Below, piece by piece: positions 14,012 to 23,282 of a DNA stretch of 43,041 nt; within the stretch, counting starts at the first letter, position 1; every line of letters starts with the position of its first letter. The translations under genes were made by a program, and so were the position numbers. Under the pieces are notes generated by a model. It searched no databases, was not told the origin of the DNA, and was given only the letters and a program-made list of their open reading frames with translations. The stretch covers positions 1 through 43,041 of the IMG/VR virus record IMGVR_UViG_3300048837_000454; one strand, written 5' to 3'. Source of the DNA: a virus.

Positions 14012-16205
14012 CGGTAATTATGTCGATGTCATCATCAGAACAATTGACGAGGGCAGCGAAAAGGCCATGTCTTTTGGCAAGAAGGTCGGGGCGGCGTGGA
14101 AAGAGCTGGCGACGCCGCTGAACCAGACGTTCGATCTGCTGAACAAGGTTGAGGCCGGGGTGGGCGCGGTTTTTGATGCGTTCGAGCAGGGCGCGGAGAT
14201 GAGCCGCGCCCAAAGCCAGTTTGAGAATCTGGCGGAGAGCATTGACAGCACGGCCGATGCGCTGCTGGGGCGGCTGAAGGACGCCACGAAGGGCATGATG
14301 TCCGATGCGGATTTGATCGCGCAGGCGGGGCAGATCATGTCACTGGGGTTAGCCGGAACGGAAGATGAGGTGGTGCGGCTGGCGACGGTGGTGGGCGAGT
14401 TGGGCTGGGATATGAACCAGACCATCCTCACGCTGGCGAATAACAGCAAGATGCGTTTGGACGCGCTGGGCCTGAGCATTGAGGATGTGGACGCGAAGAC
14501 GCAGAAGTTCATTGAAGCCGGCTACGACATGGACAAGGCGTTCGACATGGCAGTGCTGGCGGCGGGTGAAGAGAAAATCGCGCTGCTGGGTTCAGCGGCG
14601 GACACGGCGGCCGGCAAGTTGAAGATGGTGAAAACGGCCGTGGAGAACATGCAGAACGCGTTCATCCAGGGCGCGGCCGAGGGCTTTGCGGACAGTATCA
14701 GCGGTGATGAGCTGGCGACCGGGCTGGGCGACGCGGCAGAGAATGCGGAGCGGTTGGGAACGGCCATTGGTGAGCTGGTGGCCGGGGCGATGCCGATTGC
14801 GGTGAAAATGGCCGAGGGTTTGGCGGAAACGTTATCCGGTATTGGGGAGCTGGTGCAGTTCGACGATACGCTGAAAAGGGCGATGGAAGCGGGGCTAATC
14901 ACCGAGGCCGGAGCGGACGTTGTGGAGAAGATGTACGCCGGAATTACCACGGCGGGAACGGGCGATTCGATTCAGTCTAAAGCCGCGGCCGAGGCGATTA
15001 TCAAGCAGCTTGAGACGGCCATGATTGAACAGGCTAAGCAGTCTGAGGCATGGGAAAAGGCCCAGCAGCAAATGTTCCGCGGCGGCGACAATTCCAACTA
15101 TGCAGCGACGGCGGCTGAGGAGGCCGGAGCGGCGACGGGGGAATGGTTCACGGTTGGGTTCCTCGAAGGCATTCAGACGGGCGGCAACCCGTACACGATG
15201 GGGATTGCGTCACAACAGATAGAAGCAAATCAGGCGGCGGCCGACCTTGCGGCGGAGCAGGCCGAGGCGTATGCGCAGGCGCTTGAGGAGCAGATAGCGG
15301 CGCAAATGGCGCGTAGGGCTGAGACGGGTGACGCGTTCAGCACGGCCTTTGCTGATTTCATGGACCCGGAGACGGCGATTGATTTTAACCAGGTGCTGTA
15401 TGACAGCGCGGACGCGGCGGGGGCGAGCGCGACGGCTTTGGCTACGCTGAAGATTGCCACGGGAGAGCTGACAGAGGAACAGGCGCAGGCTATTCTGCAG
15501 CAGGCGGCGATTATTGATTACGCCGAGAGATTGGGCGAGGCTATTTCGTCCGGGGCGGTCTCGCCGGAGGCTGCTGTTGATGCCTTGCTGGCCTTTCAGG
15601 ACCGGCTTGAGGGCGGTTTTGAGGGCATGGCGCTTGAGTTCGACATTACGCCGAAGATTAATCTGCTGCCGCCGGATGATGTCCAGAATGAGCTTGACCG
15701 CTGGTTCAACGGTGGCGGCGACGGGTTTGTGGCAGCGCAGGACGCGACGATTATGGCCGTGGATGTTTTGCCGGAAATCAATATTAAAGAGGCGGACATT
15801 CAGGACCAGATCAATAATTTCTTCAATGCCGGTGGCGACGGCTTTGTCGGTGAGGCGACGCTGATGGTGCCGATGGAAGCACAGATGACGGAAGAGAATG
15901 TGCTTGCGGCAATCGACGCGGCCACGACGACGATTGCGGGCATCCCGATTGAGCAGCGGCAATTTATGGTGGAGGCCAACCCGGATAATGCCGTGACCGC
16001 GGTGAACACATTTGTGGCCGGGACGCTGGAGCCGCTGGTGAGCACGCCGTATACGACGACGATTGAGGCGGATGTGAGCGCGGCGCTGGCAAATGTGGAA
16101 GCGTTGATCAGCACGATTAGCCGGGTGCCGCGCAAGGTGAACACGGTGTTTACGGCGACGGTGGATGACAGCGTGCAGAATGCGATTAACGCGGTGGGTG
16201 GATAG
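14004..16205 (+). CDS. Tail tape measure protein
   Basis: At 733 residues this is the second-longest virion protein. Long helical stretches rich in Ala, Gln and Glu (for example QIEANQAAADLAAEQAEAYA near residue 410) and the place right after the frameshifted chaperones identify it. Known scaling of about 1.5 angstroms per residue suggests a tail near 110 nm. The C-terminal third contains repeated units with WFNGGGDGF and FFNAGGDGF. No lysozyme or peptidase motif was seen. Confidence 0.88.
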   Translation: MASGNYVDVIIRTIDEGSEKAMSFGKKVGAAWKELATPLNQTFDLLNKVEAGVGAVFDAFEQGAEMSRAQSQFENLAESIDSTADALLGRLKDATKGMMSDADLIAQAGQIMSLGLAGTEDEVVRLATVVGELGWDMNQTILTLANNSKMRLDALGLSIEDVDAKTQKFIEAGYDMDKAFDMAVLAAGEEKIALLGSAADTAAGKLKMVKTAVENMQNAFIQGAAEGFADSISGDELATGLGDAAENAERLGTAIGELVAGAMPIAVKMAEGLAETLSGIGELVQFDDTLKRAMEAGLITEAGADVVEKMYAGITTAGTGDSIQSKAAAEAIIKQLETAMIEQAKQSEAWEKAQQQMFRGGDNSNYAATAAEEAGAATGEWFTVGFLEGIQTGGNPYTMGIASQQIEANQAAADLAAEQAEAYAQALEEQIAAQMARRAETGDAFSTAFADFMDPETAIDFNQVLYDSADAAGASATALATLKIATGELTEEQAQAILQQAAIIDYAERLGEAISSGAVSPEAAVDALLAFQDRLEGGFEGMALEFDITPKINLLPPDDVQNELDRWFNGGGDGFVAAQDATIMAVDVLPEINIKEADIQDQINNFFNAGGDGFVGEATLMVPMEAQMTEENVLAAIDAATTTIAGIPIEQRQFMVEANPDNAVTAVNTFVAGTLEPLVSTPYTTTIEADVSAALANVEALISTISRVPRKVNTVFTATVDDSVQNAINAVGG

Positions 16206-16207
16206 AG

Positions 16208-16624
16208 ATGAGTGCTCTGGCGTATATCTCATCGTTCGACGGGGCGACGATTGTGAACGGGACGACGATGAAGCACCGTTCGCTGCTGCCGCCGACGAGT
16301 GTGGTGTTGAACCGGATTGTTGAGCTGCCGAACGGGACGTTGATGAATTATGACGGGAGCGCGGACCCGGTGCTGGTGCCGGGGGTGGCGCGGCAGCATA
16401 TTGTGATCAGCGGGGCGACGGCCGTGACGCTGTATGACGCGCTGGCGGCGAAGCAGGGGCTGTTGGGCACGATCACGCGCAAGCGGGTTTCCAACGGCAA
16501 CACCTCCACGGCCAGCGGCTTGTGCCTGTCGGTGTCTCCGCTGGAATCGTCCAAGCCGGTGCAGGGCTTTATTGAGGCGGTTATTGAGTTTCGTCTGCTT
16601 GGCGACTGGAGCAGTTGGGCATGA
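16208..16624 (+). CDS. Distal tail-region protein
   Basis: The 138-residue protein sits between tape measure and tail tip genes, where distal tail proteins occur. It is beta-rich (TIVNGTTMKHRSLLPPTSV, QHIVISGATAVTLYDAL) and ends LLGDWSSWA. It is shorter than classical Dit proteins, so the call rests on position. Its stop overlaps the next ATG. Confidence 0.5.
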   Translation: MSALAYISSFDGATIVNGTTMKHRSLLPPTSVVLNRIVELPNGTLMNYDGSADPVLVPGVARQHIVISGATAVTLYDALAAKQGLLGTITRKRVSNGNTSTASGLCLSVSPLESSKPVQGFIEAVIEFRLLGDWSSWA

Positions 16625-19600
16625 GTAATTACGGCGCGGTGCTGGTCTGGTTCTATAATGCGTCGCTGGCGCGGGTGTTCGTGACGCCGGGCGGGACGCT
16701 GACCACGACGGAGCTAGGCAATGACGGGCAGATTGAGGCGCTTTCAGGGCGCTTCCGGCAGCCGTTCAAGCGTATCGGGTGGGGATCGTTTCGCGTGCCG
16801 CCGGCCGAGGTTGACGCCAACTATCCGTTGATTCAGGTGGGCAATATTGCGGTAATGCACCAGGTCGATCCGTGGGCGAGCGCGACGACGCGGCGCATTG
16901 GCGCGTTCACGATTAAGACGGTGCGCATTGTGGTGGAAGACAAGGTGCCGATGTTGGAGATTTCGGGGCCGGGTCTGGAAGATGAATTGGCGCGGTGCAT
17001 TTTCCCGCGGTCGGTTGGTGATGCTGAATATGGCATTCAGGAAATCGGCATTAACTTCGGGGTTGCGTCTGAATATCTGCTGATTGATGACAGCACGAAC
17101 TTTGAAGACGGCGATGATTTGATGATCCGGCCGACTGACACGGGCGCGGCCAAGCTGGGCATCTCGGCGCAGTCGGTTTTATGGCGCGGGGTGCAGGTGG
17201 GTGATCCGGAGGTCAATTTTTACGCCGGAACATGGGACAAAATCAGCGTTGATCCGCCTATCCCGTTCGGGGGCCTGGGCTACGATTATTATCTCATTTC
17301 GACAGACTATCGCACGCCGACGACCTCAGATGTTGACGATGTGATTGATTATGCGGGGTGGGAGTTGACAGTGCAGGGCGGCGGGGCGGGGACGCAGCCG
17401 GGCACGAGCCATCCGGCGGCAATGATGACGGTGTTCGATTTGCTGAATTCGATGTCGGATATTACGGGCGAGTGGTGGCGGCCGAAGCTGCCGGCCAGCG
17501 GGACAGACGGGCCGCTGCGGGAGATTGAGTGGCGGCAGACCAGCGACAACAGCGGGATCACGCTGGTGATGCCGTCACAAGTGAACGCCCTAACCCGCTT
17601 CACGGATGACGACTACGGGATTATCGAGAGTTTCACGCGGGAGTATGACGATAATCGTGTCGGCAAGATTTATGCCACGGGCGGCGGGTCCGGCGGGGAT
17701 GCGATTAGCTTACTGGATTTGCCGGATGGATATGATGTGGGCGCGGGCTGGACGCTGACGCGGGATTATGTAAGCGGCGTGGCGGCGCTGGCTTATAACG
17801 CGACGGTGGCGGCGCTGGCGCCGGTGGTGCGATCGGAGAATGTGAGTTTCCCGAATATCAGCCCGGAGGGTATCAGCGAGGCGGCGCGGGAGCAGACGGC
17901 GATCCAGCTGCTGGACGCGGCGAAGGAATATCTGCTGGCGCGGAATGAGGCGTTCAGGTTCTATAACATTACGGCCGTTTGCCATCGTGATATTCAGGTT
18001 GGGCAGACGATTAATTTTGTGTGGTCGGATGACAAGCTGACGCTGGACAAGTCGGGCTTGTATGTGGTGGAGACGAACGCGCAGGTCGGCGACGACGGGG
18101 TGTATCGTTACGGGCTGGTGTTGTGTGAAGTGCTGGTGCCGCGGATTAAGGGACCGGCATTGCTGCTGGAGATGGTGCGCAGCAGCGCGGGGACGATTCG
18201 CGGGTCAAGTTCGGCGGCCGTGGGCTACCGAACGGCGCCGTCAGGACAAAACCCGGCGAACACGCTGGTGACGATTGCCACGAGTGACCCGGCGGGGGCG
18301 CTGACGCTGAGTGGACAGGCGCTGAGCTTCCGGGCTTATGCCAATGCAGAATCGGGGAGCAAGGTGCTGGCGACGGACGCGCAGGGTGGGGCGCGGCTGA
18401 AGAAGATGGGGTTGGGAACGGCCGTGCCGGACACGGACGGGCATCTGTGGCTGACGGGTGATCTCAAGTTCGACGGGGAGCAGACCATCGGCACGCTTGG
18501 CGCTTCCAAGCTGTGGGTGATGCCGGGCGCGGATTTGGAGCTTAAGCCGACAGGAGACGTCATCTTGCAGCCGCAAGGCGGTGACGTGAACCTATTTGCG
18601 CCGCGTATGACGTTTAATCAGGCGGCGACTGTCAGCAGCACGGCGGGCAATATTTCGCTGCTGCCTGCGGCAGACCTGATTCTTGATCCGGTTGGTGATG
18701 ACGTGCTGGTGGGTGACACGGTGCGCTTACAGAATAACGGGTTTACGGCAGGGTTCTTGGGTAACGGTTGGCGCATTGATGGCGCGGGGAATGCGGAGTT
18801 CAGGACGGTAACAGCGGACGAATTGCACGTGACCATGTTCACGTTTGAACATGCCGTGGCTACGGGGCGTTCTCTATGGATTACACCAGGCGCGAGCAAA
18901 CTGACCCGCGATTTCACGACTCCGGCCAGCATTGGCGGGACGTCGACAATGCATATAGAAGATATTCCTGGCGCGCCCGGCGTGCAGGTGTTCCCGACGG
19001 ATTCATGGGTGATGCTGCGATATTTCCGGCATGATACGGATGGGCATTTTGAGCTATACAACGTGTGGGGGCAGGTGAGCGGCTACGTCAATCTGAGCAA
19101 CAGCAGCGAGCAGTCTTACACCTTTACACTGCGGCGGGGAGAGTTCGTGGAGACGGGGGCTGACAGTTCCGTGGCACGGAGCAAGGTGCTAAAGCGCGGC
19201 GATCCGGTGCTCGGCTTTGGGGCCAGCGGCGACGGCTATATGAGCCTGACGGCGGCTGACCATGAGAGCGACCCGAACTCACCGAACATGCGCATCATGA
19301 CGTGGGCGACTAACCCGTACACGCCCACGAACCGGACGCTGCACGCGCTGATTGGCAATCTGAAAGCGGCAACAGGAACTGAAGAGTACGGGCTGTTTGC
19401 GGGCGATGGGACGGCCAATGACGACCCGCATGTGATTATCAGCGGCTCGACCGCACTGATTAACAATATCCCGTTTGTAATCGAGGATGACGGGGTAAGC
19501 AAGATCAAACTCGACCCAAGCGTGCCAAGCATTGCGGTAGGGGCTTCGTTGCCAAATGCGCCGGACGGCGGAGGTGACGGCTTCTGGGTTGGGCTGGCCT

Positions 19601-20319
19601 ATGGAGCCTACAAACTGCGCATCGGCGGGACTTCGACCAGTGGCCTGCCGCGTATGGTCTATGATGGCGATTCATTGCAATTCAGGAACGGTAACACGAA
19701 TGACCCGCTGATTTCGTTTGATGATGATGGGTCAAGCTACTTTGCCGGCGAAATGACGATTGGCGCTGACGGGAAGATTGTTGCGGACAGGACGTATTTA
19801 AACAGCGATGGCCTAAACATCTTGGCGAATACAGATGATTATTATGCCAGCGGTATTAACTGGTTTTATGAGTCTTCGCCATCGACTCATCTGGGCAAAA
19901 TCTCATTTTCGCGTGAATCAACCACGAATTATATGCGGACATATGTCCAATCTGAGAGTGGACAGAACTCATTTTATGAGATGGATGTCAAGGCTCCTTC
20001 TGACAAATCGAGCACGATATCCTTGATAGCTTATGTGGGTAGTGCCAGCAATTTAGCCAATGTCTATATCTCATCATCTTCGAGCGGCCCCAAAGTGGAG
20101 GTTACTGGCAAACTGCAAGCAAAAAATGGACTCACCCTCGGCAGCGTCACGGCCACGCCGGAGTATGGGCTAATCACCTTCCCCAGCACAGGCGGGACGG
20201 GTTCGGACAAGGTTGCGAACCCGCCGTCGGGCACGGTGAAACTGTTTGAGTATGGGGACAATATGTACATCAAAACTGCGTCGGGCAATGTGTACCGACT
20301 GAACAAGACGGCAATCTAG
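16621..20319 (+). CDS. Large tail tip/fibre protein
   Basis: The 1,232-residue protein begins at ATG 16621, overlapping the previous stop. The N-terminal part (to about residue 500) looks like a tail hub/tip protein with siphon-like beta domains (RIGWGSFRVPPAEVD, VGQTINFVWSDD). The rest is a repetitive beta-rich fibre (LTGDLKFDG, LKPTGDVILQPQGGDVNLF). It ends in a common fibre C-terminus (PSGTVKLFEYGDNMYIKTAS). The DNA around 19800-20120 is richer in A/T than the rest of the gene, suggesting mosaic exchange in the fibre end. It probably contacts the host. Confidence 0.75.
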   Translation: MSNYGAVLVWFYNASLARVFVTPGGTLTTTELGNDGQIEALSGRFRQPFKRIGWGSFRVPPAEVDANYPLIQVGNIAVMHQVDPWASATTRRIGAFTIKTVRIVVEDKVPMLEISGPGLEDELARCIFPRSVGDAEYGIQEIGINFGVASEYLLIDDSTNFEDGDDLMIRPTDTGAAKLGISAQSVLWRGVQVGDPEVNFYAGTWDKISVDPPIPFGGLGYDYYLISTDYRTPTTSDVDDVIDYAGWELTVQGGGAGTQPGTSHPAAMMTVFDLLNSMSDITGEWWRPKLPASGTDGPLREIEWRQTSDNSGITLVMPSQVNALTRFTDDDYGIIESFTREYDDNRVGKIYATGGGSGGDAISLLDLPDGYDVGAGWTLTRDYVSGVAALAYNATVAALAPVVRSENVSFPNISPEGISEAAREQTAIQLLDAAKEYLLARNEAFRFYNITAVCHRDIQVGQTINFVWSDDKLTLDKSGLYVVETNAQVGDDGVYRYGLVLCEVLVPRIKGPALLLEMVRSSAGTIRGSSSAAVGYRTAPSGQNPANTLVTIATSDPAGALTLSGQALSFRAYANAESGSKVLATDAQGGARLKKMGLGTAVPDTDGHLWLTGDLKFDGEQTIGTLGASKLWVMPGADLELKPTGDVILQPQGGDVNLFAPRMTFNQAATVSSTAGNISLLPAADLILDPVGDDVLVGDTVRLQNNGFTAGFLGNGWRIDGAGNAEFRTVTADELHVTMFTFEHAVATGRSLWITPGASKLTRDFTTPASIGGTSTMHIEDIPGAPGVQVFPTDSWVMLRYFRHDTDGHFELYNVWGQVSGYVNLSNSSEQSYTFTLRRGEFVETGADSSVARSKVLKRGDPVLGFGASGDGYMSLTAADHESDPNSPNMRIMTWATNPYTPTNRTLHALIGNLKAATGTEEYGLFAGDGTANDDPHVIISGSTALINNIPFVIEDDGVSKIKLDPSVPSIAVGASLPNAPDGGGDGFWVGLAYGAYKLRIGGTSTSGLPRMVYDGDSLQFRNGNTNDPLISFDDDGSSYFAGEMTIGADGKIVADRTYLNSDGLNILANTDDYYASGINWFYESSPSTHLGKISFSRESTTNYMRTYVQSESGQNSFYEMDVKAPSDKSSTISLIAYVGSASNLANVYISSSSSGPKVEVTGKLQAKNGLTLGSVTATPEYGLITFPSTGGTGSDKVANPPSGTVKLFEYGDNMYIKTASGNVYRLNKTAI

Positions 20320-20329
20320 GGAGATGTCA

Positions 20330-20509
20330 ATGAATAAGCAAATTGTGGCAGTGGTCTATGACACGGGCGAGGTTGAGGTAACAGCGCCGACGAGCATCGG
20401 CGTGCTGCTGGCGGGGTCGGAGCGGCTGCGCCATGCGGTGCAGCAGATGACGGTTTACCCGCCCACGCCGCCGGAACCGGAACAGGAACAGGAGCCGGAC
20501 GAGGAGTGA
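20330..20509 (+). CDS. 59-residue protein with acidic proline-rich tail
   Basis: ATG 20330 has GGGAG six bases upstream; ATG 20324 lies on that site. The N-terminus is beta-rich (KQIVAVVYDTGEVEVTAP), the end is PTPPEPEQEQEPDEE. It overlaps the following GTG start. It is a small fibre-associated or regulatory protein of unknown role. Confidence 0.5.
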   Translation: MNKQIVAVVYDTGEVEVTAPTSIGVLLAGSERLRHAVQQMTVYPPTPPEPEQEQEPDEE

Positions 20510-20814
20510 GCACGGACTGGGCTGACACGGTGATCAGGCTGTTGCCGCAGTGGTTTGTGCTGCTGCAGGCGATGCTGGTGTTTGCCACGGCGGTGCATGC
20601 GTTCCGGCAGCGCGAGGTGTATATCCTGTCGCGCTGGTATCTGCTGGGCATCGGCCTGGTGGTGATTCCGGCGGCGGTGTTTTATCTGGATGCCTCGCTG
20701 ACGGAGCGGACGCTGGCCGAGTATGTCGCTTTGAGCCGGATCAGCCGCGTTTTCTTGTTCGGCATTCTGGGGTCTATCTTGTTGTCGGTTAGCTGGAACG
20801 GGCGTGAACATTAA
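20506..20814 (+). CDS. 102-residue membrane protein, holin-like
   Basis: A GTG start at 20506 overlaps the preceding stop region. Three hydrophobic segments are visible (about residues 12-30, 42-60 and 80-96). It is followed at once by two more small membrane proteins, a common arrangement of holin and antiholin genes between fibre and lysin genes. There is no family motif, so holin is inferred from size, topology and place. Confidence 0.55.
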   Translation: MSTDWADTVIRLLPQWFVLLQAMLVFATAVHAFRQREVYILSRWYLLGIGLVVIPAAVFYLDASLTERTLAEYVALSRISRVFLFGILGSILLSVSWNGREH

Positions 20815-21170
20815 TGGATACGGCAATCATTGTAGCGTTCATCGCGGCGGCCGGGTCAGCATATGCGGTGTGGGCCGGGCGACAGAAGACGAGCGCCGAG
20901 ACCTACGCGGAGATGGCGAAGACGATCAAGGAATTGAACGCAGAGGTGCGCACCTTGCGGGCGGAGATAAGCACGGTGTACGGCATTGTGGACACACTGA
21001 GAGATCGGCTTGACGCGGTTGAGGATGAGGCGAACAGCCTGCGGGACAGGCTGCGCGTGGTCGAAGGCTACTTGCGGCGATCTATCCGACAGCTGCAGAA
21101 AGCGAAGATAAAGCCGGACTTGCCGCAGGAAGCTATTGACCAACTGTTTAAGGGCATTGAAGGAGAGTGA
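20814..21170 (+). CDS. 118-residue membrane-anchored coiled-coil protein
   Basis: One N-terminal membrane segment (DTAIIVAFIAAAGSAYAVW) is followed by a long coiled coil (about residues 25-95, with ELNAEVRTLRAEISTVYG and LRDRLDAVEDEANSLRDRL). ATG 20814 overlaps the previous stop. This topology is known for some holin partners and spanin-like or haemolysin XhlA-like proteins. It probably takes part in lysis; the exact role cannot be read. Confidence 0.55.
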   Translation: MDTAIIVAFIAAAGSAYAVWAGRQKTSAETYAEMAKTIKELNAEVRTLRAEISTVYGIVDTLRDRLDAVEDEANSLRDRLRVVEGYLRRSIRQLQKAKIKPDLPQEAIDQLFKGIEGE

Positions 21171-21171
21171 C

Positions 21172-21474
21172 ATGGAAGATTTATTCTTAGGCGCGGTTGC
21201 GGCCACGGCGTTAATGTCGCTGTTTACGGCGTTGGCGGTGGAGGCTTGGGCCAAACCACTGATCGATAAGTGGGTGAAGGATGAGCAGCTGCACGACTGG
21301 AGCAACAATATTGCGGCGCTGCTGTTCGGGTTGGGCTTTGCCTATCTAGGCGCGTTCATTCTGGATATGTTGGGCTTGCCGCAGCTGATTGCGCAGGCGG
21401 GCTTGCAAGGGCTGGCGGCGGCACTCGGTGCGACATTCGGGTACGACGTTTGGAAGAATCGGCCGACGAATTAG
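21172..21474 (+). CDS. 100-residue holin-like membrane protein
   Basis: The ATG follows AGGAGAG. Hydrophobic segments are seen near residues 3-25 and 47-68, with a weaker third near 72-90 (LQGLAAALGATFGYDVW). The short charged loop between them (KPLIDKWVKDEQLHDW) fits a small phage holin. It is the last of three membrane proteins in a row. Confidence 0.6.
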   Translation: MEDLFLGAVAATALMSLFTALAVEAWAKPLIDKWVKDEQLHDWSNNIAALLFGLGFAYLGAFILDMLGLPQLIAQAGLQGLAAALGATFGYDVWKNRPTN

Positions 21475-21627
21475 GAAATACGGCGCGGCGGTAATTTGCG
21501 GGCATGTTTTGACAATCCAAAATCGTTTGATTTCGCGCGATCTAGATTGCAGGACTACCAGTGAGAGCGCCTAGAGCAGCAACGTTCGCAAGGTTGCGCC
21601 GCGCCGTTTCCACCAAAGCGAGGTGAT
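21475..21627. other. Short non-coding gap before receptor-binding genes
   Basis: No convincing gene is present. A TTGACA lies at about 21514 but no good -10 box follows at 16-18 bases. A small inverted repeat (GCAAC...GTTGC) is near 21583-21601. The gap may hold a weak promoter or mark a recombination boundary before the host-range genes. Confidence 0.3.
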
Positions 21628-22242
21628 ATGTCAGAACTAACATTCAAGGGTTACAAGGATGCGGGCAATCCGGTGCTGTCAGAGGTTGACGGGATCATGT
21701 CGATTGCTTATCGGCCGGGCGAGAGGGCACGGTGGATAAGTCAGAATATGCCTGATTCGCCGGGCGCTGAACATGTCGTGCGTGGCAGCTATCGCGTTTC
21801 ATCAGGCGGGAACGCGCTGCCGGTTATTGTGTTCTGGCGACCGGACGGCAAGACTTATTTGAGCAGTATTAAAGGAGAGGAGCTTACTACTCCGTCTGCG
21901 GAGTTTATGCCGTTCGAGATTGCCTTCGAGGTTCCGGCCAATGCAGGTTCGTGGCGTGTCGATTTACGGGCGTGGACGGGCAGCGGCGTGACCGAGTTCA
22001 GGAATGTGACGTTGGATGAGCAGCCCTTGCCAGACCCGCCCGAACCGGAGCCTGATTTGCCACAGCGTGAGTGGACGGGTTTCATTCGCGGGCGGATGCT
22101 GACTTTGCAGCAGGTCACGACGGCGGAGGCAGAGGCGGTTGATTGGCCGTGTCTGCCTGTGATCGCGGTCGAGTGGGGGGACAATTTGTATCTGACGATT
22201 GTGCAGCCGGAGCCGGAGCCGGAGCCAGATCAGCATGATTAA
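21628..22242 (+). CDS. Tail-associated carbohydrate-binding-like protein
   Basis: This 204-residue protein has GAGGTGAT before ATG 21628. Its first 130 residues have the alternating strand pattern of a jelly-roll module (RARWISQNM, ALPVIVFWRPDGKTYL, GSWRVDLRAWTGSGVTEF). A proline/glutamate linker and a second small domain with LTLQQVTTAEAEAV follow. It is probably a tail accessory protein that binds surface sugar. The family is not certain. Confidence 0.5.
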   Translation: MSELTFKGYKDAGNPVLSEVDGIMSIAYRPGERARWISQNMPDSPGAEHVVRGSYRVSSGGNALPVIVFWRPDGKTYLSSIKGEELTTPSAEFMPFEIAFEVPANAGSWRVDLRAWTGSGVTEFRNVTLDEQPLPDPPEPEPDLPQREWTGFIRGRMLTLQQVTTAEAEAVDWPCLPVIAVEWGDNLYLTIVQPEPEPEPDQHD

Positions 22243-22948
22243 CTATCGTATCGACAACCGCCATCACATTATCGGCGCGGGCGTGCAGGCACACGGCGGC
22301 ATGTGGCCGAGCAGCGCGTCTAACTGGTGGGAGGCCGGCGGGGCGACGGGAGCCGTGGCCGTGTACCAGCCGAAGGGCGCGGCGAGTTATGCGGCCTCCT
22401 TGACGGACTTGAGTGGCAACGGCAACGACGCGACGGAGGTAATGGAAACGCCACCCACTTGGGCAACCGGAACGGGCTGGACATTTGCCGGAGCCGGCGC
22501 ATTGAATACCGGCGTAGCGCCGAGGACTAGTCGCGAATGGTCAGCGTTTGCGCGAGTTAAAAATGTAAACGTAGCTGGAAGCATAACTTACCAGGCCGCA
22601 CTTGGCAGCAGAATTACCAGCGGCGCACGCTTTTACCTAGTCTTTATTAATCCCAACGATTTGAACGCCTCATACGGTCAAGGTTATTTCGCAAATTACT
22701 ATATGGGCGCAATTACTAGCGGCGTTATGGCTATGGCTGGGGCTGATGGTTATAGGGATGGCATCGATGTTGTTGACATTTCTACCTATAACGGGGACAT
22801 CAGTTTTGCGGTTTATATTGGCGCGATGAATCAGGGCGGCACTAGAGTGTACGACCTCTTTGGCGACGTTCTTGCCGTAGCCATCTACAACAACACACTA
22901 GACGCGACTAAGGTGGCAGCAGTTAGCGCGGCGATGGCCGCATTATAA
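22235..22948 (+). CDS. Lectin/LamG-like receptor-binding protein
   Basis: The 237-residue protein overlaps the previous gene by 8 bases. It contains YAASLTDLSGNGNDATEV and GWTFAGAGALNTG, a pattern common in concanavalin-type (LamG) domains that start with a 'sequence-of-new-DATE' strand. The middle is aromatic and rich in Asn and Gly. The DNA at 22540-22860 is less GC-rich than its neighbours. It is probably a host-recognition protein, gained as a module. Confidence 0.55.
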   Translation: MINYRIDNRHHIIGAGVQAHGGMWPSSASNWWEAGGATGAVAVYQPKGAASYAASLTDLSGNGNDATEVMETPPTWATGTGWTFAGAGALNTGVAPRTSREWSAFARVKNVNVAGSITYQAALGSRITSGARFYLVFINPNDLNASYGQGYFANYYMGAITSGVMAMAGADGYRDGIDVVDISTYNGDISFAVYIGAMNQGGTRVYDLFGDVLAVAIYNNTLDATKVAAVSAAMAAL

Positions 22949-22959
22949 GGAGATACAGC

Positions 22960-23271
22960 ATGGCAGACATCGTATACATCAGCACAACGAACCAGAACGG
23001 CGCGGCGGTCATGTCGGCGCTCAACCAGATCGCTTCCGGCATCTACGCGCTGCAAAAGCTCGACGGCTTGCGGGCCAACAGCATCGGCACAAGCGCGGCG
23101 ACACTGGCGGCCAACTTCGGCGTGAGCACCGACGCGCAGGCGCAGGCGCTCAGCGACCGCATCGATGCGTTCCTGCAAGCCTATGAGAGCAACCCGCCGC
23201 AGTGGTTGAGCACGAGTGACCCGTATGTGCTTCTTCGGGACTTGCTGGAAGCCGCAACCTGGGCGCAATAA
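22960..23271 (+). CDS. 103-residue tail-region protein
   Basis: ATG 22960 has AAGGAG upstream. The product is mostly helical (GAAVMSALNQIASGIYALQ, LSDRIDAFLQAYESNP). It lies between two likely tail fibre genes, so a small structural or chaperone protein is possible. No family is recognised. Confidence 0.5.
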   Translation: MADIVYISTTNQNGAAVMSALNQIASGIYALQKLDGLRANSIGTSAATLAANFGVSTDAQAQALSDRIDAFLQAYESNPPQWLSTSDPYVLLRDLLEAATWAQ

Positions 23272-23282
23272 GGAGCTAGAAG